Assembly (NCBI GenBank): GCA_027574665.1
Contig: CM050690.1
Span: forward strand, 41,407,665-41,471,664
Origin: Rhynochetos jubatus
Taxonomy: Eukaryota; Chordata; Aves; Eurypygiformes; Rhynochetidae
Length of the DNA stretch: 64,000 nt
Direction: 5' to 3'
Below the pieces are notes generated by a model that saw only the letters and a program-made list of their open reading frames with translations, was not told the DNA's origin and did no database searches. Both the position numbers and the translations under genes were made by a program. Positions 25,553 through 38,906 of this stretch are shown piece after piece. Position 1 is the first letter of the stretch, and every line of letters starts with the position of its first letter.

Positions 25553-25654
25553 GAGTGCCAGTGATGGTTGCCAGTGGCACCAGGATTGGCATCAGACCTT
25601 CTTTGTTTAGCCTAGGATGCCTGTGATTTGTTGGTTGGCATCCGCATTGCAGTG
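25553..25654. repeat. Duplicated structured element, copy A
   Basis: First of two ~103 bp copies, about 83% identical by my count, one indel. It holds five TGCCA/TGGCA pentamers. A hairpin pairs GTGCCA (25,555-25,560) with TGGCAT (25,587-25,592), with an inner stem GGTtGCC/GGCACC closed by loop AGT (25,565-25,580). The last 24 bases (25,631-25,654) are identical to copy B. It could be an NFI-bound regulatory element or a fragment of an old hairpin-forming repeat family. No promoter or coding frame is shared. Confidence 0.75.
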
Positions 25655-26077
25655 CAGAGTAATGTTACAATATATTGACAATTTCCAGATCTAGAAGTGT
25701 CAATAATCCTTTCAGTTCTTAATAAAAAGAGCTTCTACTTCCATGCCTGCCTTGAAAGAAGAAATAAGGACCGACCTAAGAAGTTCTGTCATTGACCAAC
25801 TTCATTTGGTTCCACTTTTTGCTTGTCTTCCTCAGAATTCAGCATCTATTCCCCCCCATCCTCTTTCTACTATCCTCTTGTGCTTTAGGATCTTAAAAAA
25901 AAAAAAAGAAAAATGGGCTTGACATAGGTTGCAGCGCTGCTCCTTTGAACGAAATGGAGGAAGAAAATGGGAAGTAGGTACTGTGATCAATGTTTAGCAT
26001 CAAAATCATTCTTAATCATAACACAATTCTATGGGTCTCCCTCTGTTGTATCAAGTCGTGTGTCTCCCCCCCCTTCT

Positions 26078-26098
26078 CCCCCCCCCCCCCCCCCCCCC
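26078..26098 (+). repeat. Poly-C tract (21)
   Basis: A pure run of 21 C preceded by an 8-C run at 26,066-26,073, between the two copies of the duplicated element. Confidence 0.95.
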
Positions 26099-26355
26099 GA
26101 GTTTTTATAAAGCCCAACCCTTGAAAATGTCATGAATGTTGTTTCCATGGACAAAACTGCTTTTGTTTTATTTTATTTTTTCTGTCAGGCATCAGAGAGT
26201 ATCTGTCGTTTAGGTGTGAAACACATCTCGGTCCATAAAATCATTTGATGGCATTTGATTCAGTGCAGCGCTTACGCTGCGTTCCCGTTGCTACAAGAAC
26301 CGCCATTTTGTTTGTCGAGTGCCAGGAGAGGGGAAAAAAAAAGGCAGACAATGTG

Positions 26356-26460
26356 CTTGATGCCAATAATGGTTGCCAGTGGCACCGAGGTTGGCATCAG
26401 ACCCTCTTTGTCTAGTTGCTGAATGCCTTTGATTCGTTGGTTGGCATCCGCATTGCAGTG
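26356..26460. repeat. Duplicated structured element, copy B
   Basis: Second copy, about 800 bp downstream of copy A and in the same orientation. The outer stem is longer here: GATGCCAA (26,359-26,366) pairs perfectly with TTGGCATC (26,391-26,398), around the same inner hairpin GGTtGCC-AGT-GGCACC. It has five TGCCA/TGGCA pentamers, three of them with the full NFI half-site TTGGCA/TGCCAA. After each copy a TTGACAAT also aligns (25,675-25,682 and 26,478-26,485), so the homology may extend further downstream. Likely a local duplication or two insertions of one family. Confidence 0.75.
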
Positions 26461-27314
26461 GGCACATTGGAAAGTTTTTGACAATCGGTGAATGAAAGCT
26501 GCAGTACTTGTTTGCTGCAACAGAACCCAGATAATATAAATCCCTTCTTCTGATAGATGTTTTACCTACTCTTACAATGGTTAATTAAAAAAATAAATAA
26601 ATTTGCCTTGCTGTTTTTTCTAAAACATGAAATTTCTACAGCAGTGTGCCTCGTCTGCACAATTCCTAATCCCCTCGTCACCTCTGCTGGTGGTTTTTTT
26701 TGCAGCATAAATAAAAGGCAAACTTGATGTTAGGTGTTTCAGCACATGCTGAATGAAGCATAGTAGACCTTGAGAAATGCTTTAGGAATTTAAAGGGCTG
26801 AAGAGATGCTGCATGTAAATGGTAAACATTTGGAGTGTTTTTAGTGCATGTGCCTCTCAGAGTACATTTCTCAGACCAGTCATGTTACTGTTTACACTCT
26901 CCTTTGTCCTTGTGAAAGGGTGATATAATTGGGGAGCCCGCATCCTCAGCTCTTAATAAACTCTGAAGTTGAGGGTGGGGAGGATCCTTTAAGCTATCCA
27001 AGAAGGAGGGCAGAAAAGAGATGCAGATGTCCTTACTCCAGTGCTGTTCAGGCACTCGATTATTTTTTTAACTTCTTAAACCATCAAGATGCTGCTACAG
27101 TTCCAGTGGCTTTTCTTACCAGGAAATCAGAAAAAAAAAACCAAAACCAAAACCAAAAAACCCAAACCCCTAAATAATTGCTGTTGGAAGTTTCCTAGAT
27201 AGTTAAGCATTAATATTGCTTTCTGGTTAACTGTTATTATCTCGTTAATTAATAAGAAGGATTAGCAGCTCTACCCAAAGGGCTGCACACAAGGAAGCCT
27301 GGCCTATGTGGCTG

Positions 27315-27625
27315 CCTTCCGCGGGCCAGATAGGGGAGCAGCCTGCCTGCGGGACCCTCCCGGCCGCGGGGGCGTGGGTTGCGTGGGGGCGCAACTCGCT
27401 CCCCCGCGGGGGAGAGCTGACCCACCAGTTTAGGCTTGTGGTGTGGGTTTTTTTTGTTTTGTTTTAAAATGTATTTATTTTGGCAGCGTGCTTTGTGCCC
27501 TTAATAAGCGCGTTTTCAGGCGGGGGCAGCTGGGGCGCGGGGGTGCCGCATCTGCGCGGCTTGCAAACCGCTCCGAGCCGGGCTGCGCACCGGCGAGCTG
27601 CTGGTCCGTAACCGAGGGGGATACC
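27315..27625. promoter_or_regulatory. Orphan CpG island in NFIB intron 2
   Basis: About 310 bp containing roughly 29 CpG dinucleotides by hand count, in two blocks (27,315-27,420 and 27,505-27,625), inside AT-rich intron 4.4 kb after exon 2. There is no recognisable exon. Intragenic islands like this often mark alternative promoters, enhancers or non-coding RNA starts. It lies about 0.9 kb from the duplicated TGGCA-rich element. Confidence 0.6.
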
Positions 27626-29404
27626 GCTTGTTTTTTTTGTTTTTTTTTTTTAAATTTCCACTGTAGGTGGTCCTGGCAACTTCTATCCTCTGCCTTACTT
27701 TGGGAAAAAAACCACCCCAAACCCATCTCCTCCTTCCAGGAGGAAATTGCCATTCTTTCTTGAAACGTGAGGTGTCTAAATGGCAAGAGATTGGGTGGGC
27801 GAACTCTTGCTGTTATCCCTACGCTTGACCTTCTTATTAAGCTTTTTGAGTTTGGTGAATTAATTTTCATAGGGAGTTCAGTTTTTGCAATAGGTTTGCG
27901 TAGACATTTTCATGTTACGCTTCAGCATTCTTGTAGCAAGTATGAAAAACTGATGATAAAGTGAAGGTATTATACTACTTTTGTATATTTTAAAATGATA
28001 AATAAAATTACTTTGGTCAGTTTGCTGTGACTACAAGAAATTCCACTTAAAATCACAATCAATATTATGTTTTCGACAGTCCACTTTCTACGTAAGTCAG
28101 TCATATAATGGTCATGTCTAAGTGTCACACCACCCAGAGGGATTTTGGATGAGGGCTTGCATTTCTTGTGTGCACTGATGCTTCCACGTACAATTAATAA
28201 AAAAATAATGGGCTTAGAAGAATCAATCAGGCTGCTGAATTGTTGTTTGTTCCTACTTTCATTAACTTTAATGGTTTGCCTCCTTGTGAATGCTTTACAT
28301 GGGAACGTACAGCAGAACATTTTACCTGTTTTGCAGAAGGGTATGTCAAGGTACAAGGTGATTTGTTGGAGTTTACACAGCAAATTATTAGTTACACTGG
28401 GAACAACAGGAAATAGAGCATATTACTGTCTGTACCTATAGGCGTCTAAGTGCTCTAGGAGCTTGTTACTTACACGGTGAAATGGCAGGCTGATCTCTTG
28501 CGCTCTCAATTTTGAATCAGGGAGCCGGTGCAGAAGTAGAAGTTCATGTTTTATCTGCTCTCATAGGAGAAGAGCTTTCTGTAGCTTAAGAATCTAATAG
28601 GGAATAATAAACCTTTATAAAACTTTGAATTACTTTGAGCAATTCCAGTCTATTCAGGGATATGGAAAAATATTTTTTTGTGTGTGTGTGTCAACTGAAA
28701 AAGACACCGTGTTGATTTCTTTTCTGGTTTTCTAATGTGAAATTTGGGGTGACTACTCTGTCTAGTATCTCTGTTGCGCTGAAAATTGTAGGCAGGAAAG
28801 ACATTTGCCACTAGGAGATGGAGGTCGATCTGGTGCATATACAGGCGTAATCATGTTTTCCAACTGATGATTATGGATACTTAGTTTATGAAGATGTAGA
28901 ATATAAAAACATTTGAAAAGGTCACCCATCAATTTTCGTTTTTCAGAATGTGTTTGTGTGAACCAATATTTGGACAGTAGATTCGAAGAATTCAAAATGT
29001 ATAATTTTTTCTTTTTAATTTTAGTTTCCCTCAGAACATGTTTATGGTCATATGACAGGTTCATGTGAAAGGAAAGGCAATTTCCATTTTTAATTTTACT
29101 GTTGCAGTCAGGAATGAAACACATACGCATTTTTCGGAAGGAGTTTTTAGCTCATTCTGTTTTTTCTTACCTGGTACACCAAGGGGAGCAATTTTCACAA
29201 GGTTAAATGACATTAATTGTGTTTAAGACAAAAGAGGCTTATGGTTAAATAAATTCTGTGTAACTAGTTGAAAATTTAGAGGTCAGTGTTAATTTATGAG
29301 TGACATTTAGGTCGACAGCAAGAAGCTACAGAGTAAAGAAAAGAATAGGAAAGAAAACAAAATTCTTGCTTCACGGTAGTTTCAGACAGAAGAACAATAC
29401 TGGG

Positions 29405-29436
<32 letters not shown>

Positions 29437-29440
29437 AAAA
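29405..29440. repeat. (AAC)n microsatellite
   Basis: About ten AAC units ending in an A run. Length polymorphism is likely. Confidence 0.9.
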
Positions 29441-30399
29441 GCAAGCTTTTAAACCATAAATAAGGCTCCTAATTCATAAAGGAAATACTTCAAATAAGAG
29501 CAGAGATTTATGTTTTAAATTTCTTAATTTTCATGCATATTGAATTCATTGCAACTGTGAAAACTTCATTAAAATAATTAAACACTAAATAGCACTGCAG
29601 GTTGGATTTTAAAGTTAATTGCACGAGATGATTGCTGTCAAGTCCGCTTCTTTTTCTAGATTTCCCTTCTTCCCTGCTTTTCTTCCTTCTCCTCCTCCCT
29701 GCTGCTAGTAAAGTAGTGTAGACATCTCAAGGACTGGAGACCCTCCGAAGCTCTCGGGCCTTGGAGCAGTGTACTGCAGTGCCATGCACAGTTGTTCAAG
29801 AGGCTTCCCACAGCGTTACGTTCCAGTCTCAACAGCGAGGTGGTGTGTGGCTTTGCTGTAATTACTCGGGTTAGGATGCTCTCAAGTTAAATGTGTAATT
29901 TAACTGGATTGGGTGGCTCCTTCCATTGTGGGATGGAGAAGAAATCCCTTATCTGGAGACACCTTCCAGGTGCTAAGTTAATGTGAAAAAGGAAGGTCTG
30001 CCTGATTAGGCAGTTTGCTGGGCAAATGTCAAACAAGATACCGTTTGCTATAGGGAAGTTTCATGATTTTACTCTGCCTCTCTGTTTTCATTTTTTTTTT
30101 TTTTGTTTTGAATTCTCATGGAACTTCTAGGAACTGTTACTAAAACCCTGGCTCAGGGCAGGGAAACCTGGATTAGAAGAGGTTGGAAAGTCTCGGAAGC
30201 TAGTAAAGGGGAAGCAAATCTTAGATTATTAGCTACATCCAAGAGAAAAGAGAGTTTATATGAGTGTGTGGATTGTACTGTCTGGGAACAGTGGGTTGTG
30301 TGTGAAGTTGGGAACATTCTTCTAGCGCTGCTGTTAATCTTTCCCCTCTCTCCTTTTTATTTATAAAAAGATTACTTTCTTACACTCTTCCCCCTTCCA

Positions 30400-30418
30400 C
30401 CCCCCCCCCCCCCCCCCC
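30400..30418 (+). repeat. Poly-C tract (19)
   Basis: A pure run of 19 C on the coding strand of the NFIB intron. Confidence 0.95.
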
Positions 30419-33400
30419 GCCTTTCAGAGGGATTCCTTCCTTTTCTGAAGTATATTGTGACTTTTTTATTTTAAATGAATGTATTTCCTTAGCCGTTTCT
30501 TAGGAAACTCATTATTGGCATGTGACTTTTGTTCTAGTTTTTTTTGGTTTTTTTTTTCACAGCCGGTGGGAGATGGGCACTTCAGACTTGGCTTTTGTGG
30601 GGGATTCTGTCTGAGGCAGGGCTGAAAGTCTGAAGTGTGTTAATCAATAATAGTGTTTTGGATGTTTTCAGGCAGCCTTAGGACCAGAGCTTTTGCCTTC
30701 ATGTACCATGACTCCTGTGTGTTACATCCCTCTTGCCCCCCACCCCCCTCCTCAAGTCAAAAAAGTGACTTAAAATTATAGGGACATCAGAGTCATTTCA
30801 ACGTTAGTTTCCTCCTAACTACTTACGGAGTCTGGGACCCTTTAAACTATTTTTTTTTTACCCTGAGAAATATATTTGGAATAAGGAGAAGTTGCTGTGG
30901 TGTGATGCTGCGCAGAGCATGGTGTGAAAGCCCAGCTGAAGCCTATTCAACCATTAAGAGTTCTTTTTCCTGCAGAGAAACCTTGCACTTTTTAACAGCA
31001 AGTGCCTATTTCCAGAGCAGAGGGAAACTTTTTTGTTGTCCAGTGTTCTTCCATAAAGGCGTCTTCACTAAAGGCATCTCTGTGGCTTTAAGTGGGCTTT
31101 TAATTATTTCCCCCTTGAAAAAATACACATGGAAATCGAACAAAGTGGTTCCTCTTTTCTTCCTTAGAGAGTGAACAGGAAAGCCAAGTGCGAAAACAAG
31201 CAGTTAGTGAACTCTGATTGAGAAACTAATCATGTCTGTTGAGAAACTAGGAAAAAAGATGAATTTCCTGAAACTGGTTTGACGCAAATGCTGTGCGAAA
31301 GTAAGTATATTCTGTATTACCTGAAGTTATTTGCCAATTGAGAATTGTGAACATTTAGGTCTTGAACATGTTGCCTATATAGTTGTTTTCCCCATCTTCA
31401 GGTTGTATTAATGTGAATTACTGTACATATTTTCATAAAGGATGAATTTAAACAAGTGAAAGATAAGTATGAACTATCTTAAATCTAGCACTGTGTTTTA
31501 ATTTTTAGTCAGTTATCTTGCTGTCTCCTTCACAAGCTATCTTCTGAGAAGATGTCATAGGATTTATACCTTTTTCTTTAACACAGAAATGAACAAGTGT
31601 GCACACATTAGAATCTAGTAATAACAAACTCCACATCTGTAGGAATTAAACATAATTAAAATATTTACAAGGTATATATCGTTTGCTGGTGAATTACATT
31701 GGCCCAAAATGCCAAACCATTTTCGGCCTTTTTTGATGAAATTACTCACAAGGAAATGCTGGATTTGCTGAGAAGATTGTTACGGAAGCTTCTTGTGTCT
31801 GAGAGATAGCAAGTGTATTTACTGCAGCATCAGTTTTCCATCGCGTGATTAATGCCATTGAAAATGATGCCAGATGTATTGAAAGGATGACAACACTCCA
31901 GTGTCCCTGATTTTAAAGTGTGAAAACATCTCCTAGTCAAGACAACTTGTATTTTATTATTCTGACATCTGCAGTTTCTGGACGGATTACCTTAAATTTG
32001 TTATGCCATGTTAAAAGACGTGTTTTACGAGGCTGGCCTCAGCTCCTGGCCTTGGTGTCAAGAATCCTGCTACGTGATGCAACATGTCTTGTTAGGTTTA
32101 ATTGACCAAAGCCGATTTGTTAAAACAATTAATTTGTGCTGTAACTCATGCCCAGGCCAAGTCGCTACCTGAATCTCTTGACCTTGACTTGTCTGGGTCA
32201 TGCAATAGCTGCGAACTGCTTGACCTCTCCATTGTTCAGCAGCCGTGCCGCTTCCTCTGGTTCTTTGTGGTAATCGCTGACAAGAAGACCTCGGCCCCGA
32301 CTTCACACCCCAGCGGGTTTCACAGTGTCCCTCTGGAGCAGCCATGTCCTCCCTTGGATGTGCTCCTCATGTCACCACCTTTTGTCTTCTGACAGTGACG
32401 GGTACAAATTGACAGCCCTCCGTAGTGGAGGAGGTGGCGGGAGGATTTTGAAGGGCTGTGGGGAAACCCCATCCTCTCTCAGGCTGCAGTGTGTTTCTCT
32501 TCTGTGAGGGTGCACGGATTTGCTGTGTCTTTCCAGGGCAAACACTGTCTGTCTTCACTGGTCCCATTGCTCCATGGGCATTGTTTGAGTGGGATGCGCT
32601 GGGAAGAAGGTTTGAAAATGTTTTGTGATGAAAATGTAATGTGTATGCACACTACTTGGTTTTTTAGGAAAAACAAGTGATCAAAATAATTTCTTGACAT
32701 GAAGTGGAGGAGCATTTCATGTTGTAAGGGGCTACTTAATTTCTCTAGTAGCAGAACATTATTTTCTTAAAGACTCAGGTTGTATTCGCGAGCAACTGTG
32801 GTCTCTAAAGCAAAGGGCTTTACTGCTGTGCTTGATGCAGTATCTAAACTTAGAAAAAGGGGAGAAAGAACAATCTTTGTCTTCTGCCTCCTTTTTTTTT
32901 TTTTTGTTTTGGTGAAATTCTTTGTTTCTAGAGGAAACTACTTGTCCTTAAGAATTACTGTCAGTGGTGGTGGGAGTCATCAGCCCCATACTCCGACAGG
33001 CTGCCTCCTGTCAATGTCCCTGATGCTAATGTCAGCTTCTTGATGTAGGCTTTGTGCTTCCCGTAATTACCTACAATTTGACTGTTAGGACAGTTTAGTT
33101 TTTTGAGACGGGTATTAAGTCTAATCATCTGCTGCATTGTGTTGCGGTTTTAGGAAGCGGTGCCTTTTGAAATCAGTGCCTGGATCTGCTGAAAAACTGA
33201 TGGCATGATACAGCCTTGCTGGGTTAAGAAAGCTCATATGCTAGTACTGGTACCATAATAAAACAAGTAAATTTGTAACCCGGTGTTCATCAGGTAATTG
33301 GTATGTTCTTAATTTAAGGCCTTAGCCTGAAAAGTTTACTCACGTGAGTTGATTTATTCAGTCCAATTAGCTTAATTTAAAACATATTTTCTTCTATGGC

Positions 33401-36400
33401 CCTGTGCACTCATTATGATCAAGTTTATATTTCGGCAGTCCACCTGATTTCTTTGTCAAGTCGTTCATTTTTTTTTGAAAAAGAAAAAGGTTTTATGTGT
33501 ACATACAGCATTCCTGTGCACTTGTAAATGACCAAACCTCTTATTTCAGTGTGAAATTCCACAATCTAGGTGTGATCTTTAACTGCATTTATATAGTTCT
33601 TCTGAAGGAAAAGGGTGGGAATGCTGACGCAAGGAGCTCGAATGCTATCACTGTGATTACAGTGTTAAAGGATGACTCAATGTTTAGATGCACGTACTTG
33701 AAAATCCTTGTCCTGGTCCCCAGCCCTACTGTGGCTCCCTGGTGACCACAGGCAGGTTGCTTAGCCCTTCTGGGAGAGGGAGCACCGCTTGCTCTAGTGC
33801 TGCCTTAGCGAGGGTTGCGAAATACTGAGATATGCATAGGCAAAAAAGTTATAACTCTTCCTGTATTTCACTGCAAGAAAAATCTGTGTGCTGGTGCCCA
33901 GCCCCTAAATGGGCTCTGTGTTGCAAAGAAATGTCTTACCTGGTTTTCTCATGCCCAGACGGAAGAAACTTGCTCAAGCAGGGAGGGCGGCACAAAGCAT
34001 TCCTCCACCGCATGCCCTGTGGTGGAACCGCTCCATGGCAGAGGGTGTCGGAGAGGAACCATGCAGTGGGGCTGGGCACCACAGGAGGCCGGGTCTGTGG
34101 TGGGAACACTCCTTGGGTCACCGTGCTTCAGCCTGCAGGAGCCGTGGGCAGGGCTGACCCTTCAGGGCAGAACCACTGTGCAGAGGCTTTGGTGGGCTCG
34201 GAGAGCTGATCCTATGGCAGTGGAGGGAAAAAACCACTTTAGGCAGAAAGATGAAAGAAGCAGTGATCACGGGCAGCTTTAGGTATGTTCATCCAGCTGG
34301 CCCAGCACAGAGGAGGCATCTGCAGTGCCTGTGGGGCTGGCCTCCGAGTTCAGCCTGATTCCCACTCCGAGCATAGGTTTGTCAGTGGAGTGGGCCAGTA
34401 GCTCAGGCCGGAGCACGCCAGCATGTGAGGAGGGTGTATGGTCAGGAGTTTGCACCGGCTGAGGTGTGAGAGGAAACCGAAGCTCATGTAAGTGTGCTTC
34501 TCTCTGGAATAGAGAGATCATCCTGTTTATCTCCCAGACTTGGGCAGGTCTGGTTTGTGAGGCAGCTGAGGGGGAGACCACTGGTTTGTAAGAAGTTAGT
34601 CCAAGGTGCTGTCTTTGCAGGGCCTGCCTTTGCCTGAAGGCCCTGCTGATTGTACTGAAACTTCCCCAAACACTTAATAGGTAACTTGTGGTTTTTGGAC
34701 CCAGCATGCCATCTACTTCTACTCCTTAAGTCATTGGTTTTCCCATTCCTTCCCTTATGATGATATTTCAGGGTTGGTAATGAGCCAGCCATGACATCAA
34801 CACCTAAAAAATTACTGCATCTACTTATCAGAGTGGGAAGTGACATTGATTTTTAAAAATGAAAATAAGTCTGCCCATGCGCTTTCCCTAGGCGATACTG
34901 AAACCGTGAAGTTTACAGCTAACCGAGGGTTAACATCAGAAGTTATTCTATTGTTTATCTTCCCGTTAAAGAATAACCAGCTTGTGCAGAATGGAGAATT
35001 GGAAAATTGATTGGGCTGTCTAGATTCAGACACATAATTTAACGTAATCTATATCCAGTTGTGATTTTACCATATATGCCTTCATAGGTGAATTCACTGC
35101 CTGCAGTTCAGTCATCTATAAAGGCTTATGTTGTAGGAGTCATGGCATTCTTCGGTTTTATTAAACCTGAGGGAATTTTTTTTTAAAGCTATGTGTAATT
35201 ACTTTAACCCACTTAATTATTGCGCTTATTTTTTTCTTTCTTTAGTTAAGGAAACAGATAATACATTGTTACACAGAGCATAAGAATTGTTTCTGCATTT
35301 TAGCTACAGTGAGGAGTGGTGGTATATTTTGACACATGTGCCCAATCTTGCGCTGTCGTGCACAAATGCAGTGTGTGTATAAAGCCCTCTCTGGCCTCTC
35401 ACATATTTGTTTCACTTGGTTGCTGTTATAACTTGAATATTCTGGGACAAGAATTACAGTTGTCCTGTCATGATTTCTGTTCTATTTACAGCTTCCAAAT
35501 AAAGGAAAAGCTGCTTATAGTAAAATGAGGATCCCTGGTCTTTCAGTAATTAAATAGACTTGTTATACTGCATTAATCCTTTTTGGAACATTTGGAATGA
35601 CTTCTTAGCACTCACAAACACAGCATTAGGGCCAGCAATTAATCTGTTGTTTGTCCTTCAGCATTTGAGTGGTGTAAAGCATGTCTGTTCAAAGATGTAT
35701 TTCAGGTTTAGGACCAGGATCACTGCAGAGTCAAATAACAATATTGATTATTCAGTAATGTGAACCAAGACCTGGAATGAAGTTGCAACAATTGTTACAA
35801 GGACTCACACACTGCTAATTGTGTCCAACTGAACTGATCTAGGGTGTAACGGTGTTCAGTGCTGTCCAGTTTTGGGTACAACACATGAGAAAAAAAGCGT
35901 GAATTATTTGGAGGTAGACAGAAACTTTCAAGATTTCTGATTAGCCTTCATCATATGAAGGATAAGATGTAAAGGCTTAACATTTCACCAGGAAGGAATG
36001 TGTTCAAGAAAAAAACCCAGTAACAGTTCTAATGATGTGGGCAGTACAGACTGGGAAAGGAGAATGTGTTATTTTTATTAAGGGCAGTTTTAGGCAGCAT
36101 CTACCAAAACGTCACACTTAAACTTGATCAAGTTTTCCAGCAGAGAGCTGGTTCAGGTGATCTCTTGATGTCCTTTGTAATGTCAAGGTCCAGTGATGTT
36201 AGTGCAGTAATCAAATTTGCTCCTTTTCTGAGCTTTGACTTCACAAATAATGAGCAAATAAAATCACCCGAACTTTCTCTCAGACTTTTTCAGTTTTGTA
36301 ATTGCTTTCCTGGACATAGCCTGCTTAGTTTCCTTTGATCAGAAGGGCATGCTAATTCTCTTGGTGCGGTGCTGGAGTCCTGTGCTGTTCTCCTGCATTG

Positions 36401-37490
36401 TTTAGCAGTAATTAACTTGAAGCATGGTTCAGAGCATTAGCTTCTGAGCCTAGGTTAAATCAGCAGAAGAGCCTTATGTTCCTGCGGTATATAGTCTTAG
36501 AACACATTATCCTATTGCAGTAAGATAAAAGTGTTTTTAAATATAGTCCAGCCAGTTTGACCTTGTCAGAATTCAAGCCATATTAATGGTAACTTGGGCT
36601 TGCTGACGCGTTTCACAGTGGGACGAGCATTAACACAGAACTCCCTATTCCATCTGGTGAGGAACCTACAGAGAGGGCTATACATAGATTTTTTCTTAAA
36701 TTCCACATTATGGGATAACGAGATACTCAGTCTTCCCTGTGCTCATGGCACTTTTCTTGCCACTGATAGGCACCCTGTGTCTGAGACCAACAGTGCAGTT
36801 AAAGAAGAGACACTATAAAGCAACAATATTAGATCATGTAGATATGACTGCTGAACAGTGATAGTTATGGGATGTATTTTGGAAAGCAGTGATTAGTGAC
36901 AGTTTTACTGTAGCAAATGTATGTATGAAGTCCCGGGCTTTCATTGTAATGCCCTGGGAACAGGTGTCAAAACACACAGAACAGAATTTAATGATTAATC
37001 TACGCATTGCATATAAGTTGCAAAAAAGCTCTAAAACTTCATTTCTGCTGAAGTTTGCCCACATGATATAACACAGGGATACATAAAGATAACATGATGA
37101 GGGCTGAGCAAGCTCCTGTGAGTCCTGAAAGAAGAAATACTGCATTCATATGGCATCTTCATGTGGTTTTAGGTACAGTGCTCCTCTGGGTTCCCCACAG
37201 GATGACATGGACATGACGTGGAAAAATATGCCCATTGGAGTAGCCGTAGCTGGCTCATTTGAACTTCTCTAATTTATATGTATTTTTAATGTCCAAATAA
37301 TAGTATATGCATATGAGTCTGACTATATCCATCGTCAGATGGGGTGTTTGATATGTAGTTTCCAGTTTGAGTGAATAGTGTTTGTCACACATCCTAGTTA
37401 TTATGTATATCATTGACAAGAACGCCTTATTTTGCTTCCTAGGGATGGTTTCGGTGTCACTGGTAGGACATGGCCTATTTGAAAGTAGCA

Positions 37491-38037
37491 CATAGGTCAT
37501 AGACTCATTTAGGTTAGAAAAGATACTTAAGATCATCAAATTCAACCGTAAACCTAACACTGCTGAGGCCACCACTAAACCATCCGTCCCTAAGTGCCTC
37601 ATCCATGCATCTTTTAAATACCTCCAGGGGTAGATGGGGACTCTGCCACTTCCCTGGACAACCTGTTCCAATGCTTGAAAACCCTTCTGGTGAAGAATTT
37701 TTTCCTAGTATCTGACCTAAACCTACTCTGGCTCAACTGAAGGCTGTTTCCTCTCATCCTGTCACTTGCTATTTGGGAGAAGAGACAGACACCCACTTTG
37801 CTACAACCTCCTTTCAGGTAGCTGTAGAGAGCGATAAGGTCTCCCCTCAGTCTCCTTTCCTCCAGGCTAAACCACCCCAGCTCCCTCAGCTGCTCCACAC
37901 AGCACTTGTGCTACAGACCCTTCCCCAGCTCCGTTGCCTTTCTCTGGACATGCTCCAACACCTCAATGTCTGTCTTGAAGTGAGTGGCCCAAAACTGAAC
38001 ACAGGATTCCAAGTACATCCTCACCAGTGCCCTGCTG
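37491..38037 (-). mobile_element. CR1 LINE, 5'-truncated 3' fragment
   Basis: This is the 3' end of a chicken repeat 1 (CR1) non-LTR retrotransposon, inserted antisense to NFIB. On the minus strand the sequence runs through the familiar CR1 tail, translating as [20 protein letters not shown] and on to [15 protein letters not shown] before a stop (reading from about 37,898 down to 37,614). It ends in the short CATAG-type direct repeat expected of CR1 (ATAGGTCATAG at about 37,492-37,502). Truncation at about 38,037 removes the endonuclease and almost all of the reverse transcriptase, so it cannot move itself. Several substitutions from the usual tail indicate an old copy. It is strong evidence that the host is a bird or close relative. 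Confidence 0.93.
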
Positions 38038-38906
38038 GCATCTTTCTCATTGCCTGGGTGGCAGACACCTGAGCAGCAAAGTAACTGCATGGCCAGGCAT
38101 CACAGGTGATGAGTAAATGTGCCGTCATATCCCACTTTCCCAGGGTAGGTGTCTCCACAGGGGCAGCTGCCACTCATCACTTTTTTTGGTGTCTGTCACC
38201 ATTTGACTCCTTGGTGGTCATGGGCTGTGTGGGGCTTCTTGTCGATAGAAACTGCAGCAGTAACCCAGCCCTTGCCAGAACCTGGAGGGAATGCGGGGAG
38301 TGGGTGAGGTGAGAGACCACCACACGTGTGGAGCTAGGGAGGAGTGGGCAGGGGGTGCAGCAGAGAGTGCCCAAGCGGGGATGTGAGGAGGAGGCGGTGG
38401 AGGATGCCATCTCCATTGTCAGTGGTACCGATTTTGAAACTAGAGACTTCTGAATAGTAGTCTGCCGCCTTCTGTCTCCATGGTAACCCAAAGTTACTGT
38501 ATACAAAATCTTTTGCGGCTCCAGGTATTGGTGTTGGGAGAGGACAGTGTGTATATCCAATGTTATGTTCCATTTAGGAAAAATAAAAGAATAAAGCAGG
38601 AAAGAATCTTAACTTTCTTTTTTCCTTTTTCTACAGTTTTGTAAATGCAATGGGCATTCGTCTTGTACTTTGTACATTAATATAGATCAGGTCTGATCTC
38701 TCTGAACCTCATTTGACCCAGAAGGGGTGTTTTGCAGTAGTATAAAGACCTAATGCTGAATTCATGTTACAAGGGCTGTGTTCAGATTCGTACTGCTTCT
38801 GTTAAAAGATGCGTGGCCTGTTGAGGAGCTATTCTGGTGTACTGGGTTCCCAGGCAACAAAACTAGAACATGTATGACTGAAGTACTGCAGTCTCTCTAG
38901 ACTGTA

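Larger units (their letters stand above)
27626..37490. other. Intron 2 segment with simple repeats only
   Basis: Nearly 10 kb of intron without a recognisable exon or gene. It contains an AAC trinucleotide array (29,405-29,440), a 19-C run (30,400-30,418) and T-rich runs. A perfect nuclear-receptor extended half-site lies at 32,179-32,187 (TCAAGGTCA on the minus strand). Some stretches, such as 29,560-29,640 and 32,100-32,280, look like possible conserved regulatory DNA, but that needs an alignment. Confidence 0.5.

Noticed and set aside
30540-30640. Strong acceptor (T tract then CACAG) followed by about 20 open codons
   Set aside because: No donor follows before the TGA, and the encoded sequence does not resemble NFIB exon 3.
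37773-38072. 99-codon + strand frame
   Set aside because: It is the antisense of the CR1 fragment, not a gene.
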